Source of the DNA: Pseudomonadota bacterium
GTDB taxonomy: Bacteria; Myxococcota_A; UBA9042; GCA-2863065
Length of the DNA stretch: 39,245 bases
Direction: 5' to 3'
NCBI GenBank assembly: GCA_005776585.1
Contig: SXOX01000174.1
Span: 1-39,245, forward strand
A program made the translations under genes and the position numbers. Below, piece by piece: positions 32,929 through 39,245 of the stretch. The first letter of the stretch is position 1. Every line of letters starts with the position of its first letter. The notes beneath the pieces were generated by a model. It searched no databases, had not been told where the DNA came from, and saw nothing but the letters and a program-made list of their open reading frames with translations.

Positions 32929-34347
32929 CTAGGTCAAGACGGTCATCCCGAGCGCGCTCTCGAGCTCGGCGAGGGCCTCACCGCTATAGACCGCGAGGCG
33001 CTGCATGTGGGGCAGCGTGTCGCGACAGCCGATGAACCCCAGGTTGAGCGAGCCGGCATAACTCTGACAGGTGATATTGAGCGCGAGGCCGTGAAACGGG
33101 ATGGACATCGGGTAGGCCGCCTCAAGCCGCGCGCCACGGAAGTACAGCGGCTGCTCGGGGCCCGCGACGTTCGAGATGACGACGTTGAACGCCGGCCGGA
33201 TGCGCCCGATTGTGCCGGTGAGCATCTGGAGCGCAAACGGCACCATCGTGAGCATGCTGAGCTGGATGATGGCGTTGCCGGAGAGACCTTGGAGCTGGTC
33301 TTTGGCCTGGCGGGTCGACGTGATGATCTCGCGCAGCCGCGCCAAGGGATCGGCGAGGTGCGTGGCCAGCGAGGCGAGGATGGCCCCGACGGCATTGCCT
33401 CCACCGGGATCGTCCTTGGGTCGCGCGTTGACCGGCAGCATGGTGATGAGCGGCGCGTCCGGCAGCGCGCCCATCTCGCTCAGGAACCGACGGAGACCGC
33501 CGGCGGAGAGCGCAAGGACGACGTCGTTGAGCGTGCCGCCGGCCGTCTTGGCGACGGCCTTCACGCGGGCCAGAGACAGCTGCTGCGTCGCGAAGCGGCG
33601 GTTTCGACCGATGCGGCCATTCAAGATGCTGGGCGGCGCGCGCAGCGAGCGCTCGAGCGTGCTGTCGGGGCGACGCGCGGCACGGACGGCGTCCATCAGC
33701 GAGCTGCCGAGCGAGCGCGCGGTGCCGAGCTGAGAGCGCACCATGCCCATGAGCGCACCAAACGGAGCGCCAGGGGGCTCGGAGGGGTCCATCGGCGCCT
33801 CGGCGTGGTGCGGCACGTGCGTCGGCGGCACGGCGAAGAACAGTGGCTGGCCGCGCGCATCGGGATCCGTAGACAACGTTCTCTTGAGGATGCGCATCGA
33901 GGTGAAGCCGTCCACGAGGGAGTGGTGCACCTTGCAGTAGAGCGCGAAGCGGCCACCCTCGAGGCCCTCGATGAGGTGGACCTCCCAAGGCGGCTTGTGA
34001 AAGTCGACCGGGTGGCTGTGCAGGCGCGAGACGAGCACTCCCAGCTCGCGCTCGTCGCCGGGTGCAGGGAGGGCCGAGCGGCGGACGTGGTAGTCGATAT
34101 CGAGGGTCTGGTCTTTGACCCACGCCTGGATCGGGCTCTTGAGGAGCTCCGGGAAGCGGAGCTTCAGGTTCCACGGAGGGTGGATCTCGCCGGTTGCGCG
34201 CAGCTCGTCGAGGACGCCGCGGAGGAAGTCCGGCGGTGCGTCGGCCGGCGGTGAGAAGGGGAGCAGCCCGGCGACGTGCATCATCGTGTCGCGCGACTCG
34301 CCCATCAGGAACATGGCGTCGTTGGGCGTCAGTGGTTTCAGGGCCAT
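32929..34347 (-). CDS. Wax ester synthase / diacylglycerol acyltransferase family (WS/DGAT)
   Basis: The 472-residue product is a bacterial WS/DGAT enzyme, which joins fatty acyl-CoA to fatty alcohols or diacylglycerol to make storage wax esters or triacylglycerol. The catalytic HHxxxDG motif is intact: HHSLVDG, residues 141-147. SNVAGPEQPLYFRGA and the PFHGLALNITCQSY segment are typical of the C-terminal domain. The protein starts LTPNDAMFLMGE, the usual family N-terminus, which with GGAG upstream fixes ATG 34347; frame further upstream is not coding. It heads a likely operon with the antiporter and the HTH-EIIA regulator, and is divergent from the methyltransferase. Storage lipid synthesis fits starvation-responsive bacteria. 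Confidence 0.92.
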   Translation of the reverse strand: MALKPLTPNDAMFLMGESRDTMMHVAGLLPFSPPADAPPDFLRGVLDELRATGEIHPPWNLKLRFPELLKSPIQAWVKDQTLDIDYHVRRSALPAPGDERELGVLVSRLHSHPVDFHKPPWEVHLIEGLEGGRFALYCKVHHSLVDGFTSMRILKRTLSTDPDARGQPLFFAVPPTHVPHHAEAPMDPSEPPGAPFGALMGMVRSQLGTARSLGSSLMDAVRAARRPDSTLERSLRAPPSILNGRIGRNRRFATQQLSLARVKAVAKTAGGTLNDVVLALSAGGLRRFLSEMGALPDAPLITMLPVNARPKDDPGGGNAVGAILASLATHLADPLARLREIITSTRQAKDQLQGLSGNAIIQLSMLTMVPFALQMLTGTIGRIRPAFNVVISNVAGPEQPLYFRGARLEAAYPMSIPFHGLALNITCQSYAGSLNLGFIGCRDTLPHMQRLAVYSGEALAELESALGMTVLT

Positions 34348-34456
34348 GGGCGGTTCTCCGGCAGCTCGGTCAGGATGCCGATGACGGTAGCACGACCCTA
34401 TGGCGGCCACGAGTGGGAGTTGCGGCGACCATCGTGGGGGGGCTACGGTGCGGGTG

Positions 34457-35134
34457 ATGACCGACCTCGACGAGAGACGCTTTGCCGCCGCGACCGAGCG
34501 CAATCGCGAGCCCATCCTCGCCGTGCTCGAACGCGTGTTGCCGGAGCACGGCGTGGTCCTGGAGCTCGCGAGCGGCTCGGGCCAGCACGCGACCTTCTTC
34601 GCGAGCCGCCTGCCGCAGCTGGACTGGCAGCCAAGCGACGTGGACCCCGAGGCGCTTCGAAGCATCGCCGCCTGGCGCCACGCCGAGGCCAGCCCCAACC
34701 TGCGCGAGCCCGTGTGCGTGGACGTCACCGCGCCCGTCTGGCCGGTCACCGATGTCGCCGCGATCCTCTGCTGCAACCTGATCCACATTGCGCCCTGGTC
34801 GGTCTGCAAGGCCATGCTGCGTGGCGCCGCAGCGCTCCTGCCCGCGGGCGGCGTGCTCGTCCTCTACGGTCCGTACAAGGTCGGCGGCGCGCACACGGCG
34901 CCGAGCAACGACGCGTTCGACCTCTCGCTTCGGGGCCGGAACCCCGCGTGGGGTGTCCGCGATCTGGAGGCTGTCGTCGACGCCGCCGCCGCGTCGGGCC
35001 TTGCGCTCGAAGAGCGGGTCGCGATGCCCGCGAACAACTTCACGCTGCTCTTCCGCCGCGAGGGGCTCAATGGCCTGGAGGCGGCCGCGCGTCCGGGAGA
35101 TCCTCGCCAAACAGCAGCACGCGGTAGTACTTGA
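34457..35134 (+). CDS. DUF938 family SAM-dependent methyltransferase-like protein
   Basis: The 225-residue protein matches the DUF938 family, with a class I methyltransferase fold. [10 protein letters not shown] near the N-terminus and [15 protein letters not shown] (residues 35-49, the SAM-binding loop) are characteristic. [14 protein letters not shown] supplies the acidic residue after strand two, and [10 protein letters not shown] and LVLYGPYK are further family segments. Substrate is unknown. ATG 34457 is preferred; in-frame GTG codons lie just upstream and no strong ribosome binding site separates them. The last 68 bp overlap, tail to tail, the small secreted protein gene on the other strand. 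The last 20 or so residues, which lie in that overlap, look unlike the family and may be an extension. Confidence 0.85.
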   Translation: MTDLDERRFAAATERNREPILAVLERVLPEHGVVLELASGSGQHATFFASRLPQLDWQPSDVDPEALRSIAAWRHAEASPNLREPVCVDVTAPVWPVTDVAAILCCNLIHIAPWSVCKAMLRGAAALLPAGGVLVLYGPYKVGGAHTAPSNDAFDLSLRGRNPAWGVRDLEAVVDAAAASGLALEERVAMPANNFTLLFRREGLNGLEAAARPGDPRQTAARGST

Positions 35135-35414
35135 CCGGCGGCAGCGTCGTGAGGGTGAACACCCGCAGCGCGAACATCGGGAGCGGCAGGACGAGCGCCA
35201 TCGTCACCTCGCGCAGCAGGAGCGGGTCGAGCGGGAACAGGTCGACGCCGAGGCGCCACTGGCCATCCACGCTGACGAGACCCAGGGCCACGAGCGGCTG
35301 CGCATGCGTGCACTCGGGGCGATCGCAGACGGGGCTCTGAGCTCCGGCGACGGTCGTCAGCGCGGGTGAGACCGACACCGCAAGAGCGACGACGAGGGTT
35401 GTGCGTGTGATCAT
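35067..35414 (-). CDS. Small secreted hypothetical protein, 115 aa
   Basis: ATG 35414 follows GGAGGT and opens with a clear Sec signal peptide ([14 protein letters not shown] then VAGA-Q). The mature part has two cysteines (CDRPEC), a short beta-like segment ([19 protein letters not shown]) and a hydrophobic stretch ([22 protein letters not shown]) that could be an amphipathic or membrane helix. I do not recognise a family. The 3' end overlaps the convergent methyltransferase gene by 68 bp. The gene is monocistronic by position. The strong ribosome binding site and signal peptide support it being real. Confidence 0.6.
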   Translation of the reverse strand: MITRTTLVVALAVSVSPALTTVAGAQSPVCDRPECTHAQPLVALGLVSVDGQWRLGVDLFPLDPLLLREVTMALVLPLPMFALRVFTLTTLPPVKYYRVLLFGEDLPDARPPPGH

Positions 35415-35543
35415 GGCCGCACCTCCAACGACAAGGCACGCATGGACCATGCCTTCGGGCGATCGCTGCGCCGGTGCCTGTGCGCGGCGACGTGCGGGTC
35501 AAATGCTCCCGCCCACGGGCAGTCTTGGGTTGTTTTGTCCTGT

Positions 35544-39245
<3,702 letters not shown>

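Noticed and set aside
34436..34442. G7 run upstream of the methyltransferase as a second switch
   Set aside because: It lies outside the coding frame and is short for slippage; the start at 34457 does not depend on its length.
35500..35543. Terminator for the PGRS gene
   Set aside because: Only a 4-bp stem (CCCG/CGGG) is visible, with no T-run on the minus strand.

Overview
The window is high-GC DNA with strong third-position GC bias in its real genes. It carries many secreted or lipid-anchored proteins built from cysteine-rich, MopE-like metal-binding, dockerin-like and glycine-rich (PGRS) repeats. It also has a wax-ester synthase family protein, a large alpha-2-macroglobulin and a biosynthetic arginine decarboxylase. 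Together these point to Myxococcota or a related deltaproteobacterial lineage; this is inference from gene content. No rRNA, tRNA, CRISPR array or intact insertion sequence was seen.

Layout. 1-1030: a decayed left edge with a small paired gene, the tail of its broken partner, and a lipoprotein relic interrupted by a stop codon. 1034-6319: a 51-codon ORF coupled to a membrane glycosyltransferase-like protein, a cysteine-rich lipoprotein on the opposite strand, then a fatty-acid hydroxylase coupled to a Uma2-type nuclease-fold protein. 6335-16968: a minus-strand run of five genes (giant metzincin-like protease, acidic-linker beta-propeller lipoprotein, cysteine-rich lipoprotein, ferritin-like diiron protein, alpha/beta-hydrolase lipoprotein), tightly spaced and probably one operon. 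17193-19115: speA. 19170-21368: a secreted cysteine-repeat plus beta-propeller protein. 21478-29033, minus strand: AmrS-type radical SAM enzyme, patatin, alpha-2-macroglobulin, a VapBC toxin-antitoxin pair, and a relic of a second alpha-2-macroglobulin C-terminus. 29170-29885: a second VapBC pair. 29962-34347: WS/DGAT acyltransferase, a CPA2-type antiporter with universal-stress-like domains, and an HTH regulator fused to a PTS EIIA-like domain. 34457-39245: a DUF938 methyltransferase, a small secreted protein, a large MopE/PGRS protein, and the start of a pyruvate:ferredoxin oxidoreductase.

Most notable points. (1) The giant protease gene has a perfect ribosome binding site and ATG followed by a run of ten C. 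At ten C the frame is closed; at eight or eleven it opens into a signal peptide and the full protein. This is either a phase-variation switch or a sequencing error. (2) The two VapBC loci share a superimposable promoter-operator: -35, 16-nt spacer, -10 embedded in a dyad, and ATG 6 nt after the -10. This predicts leaderless, self-repressed transcripts. (3) VapBC-1 lies between the intact alpha-2-macroglobulin C-terminus and a degraded direct copy of it. (4) An HTH-EIIA fusion overlaps an ion antiporter gene, suggesting PTS-like control of ion homeostasis.
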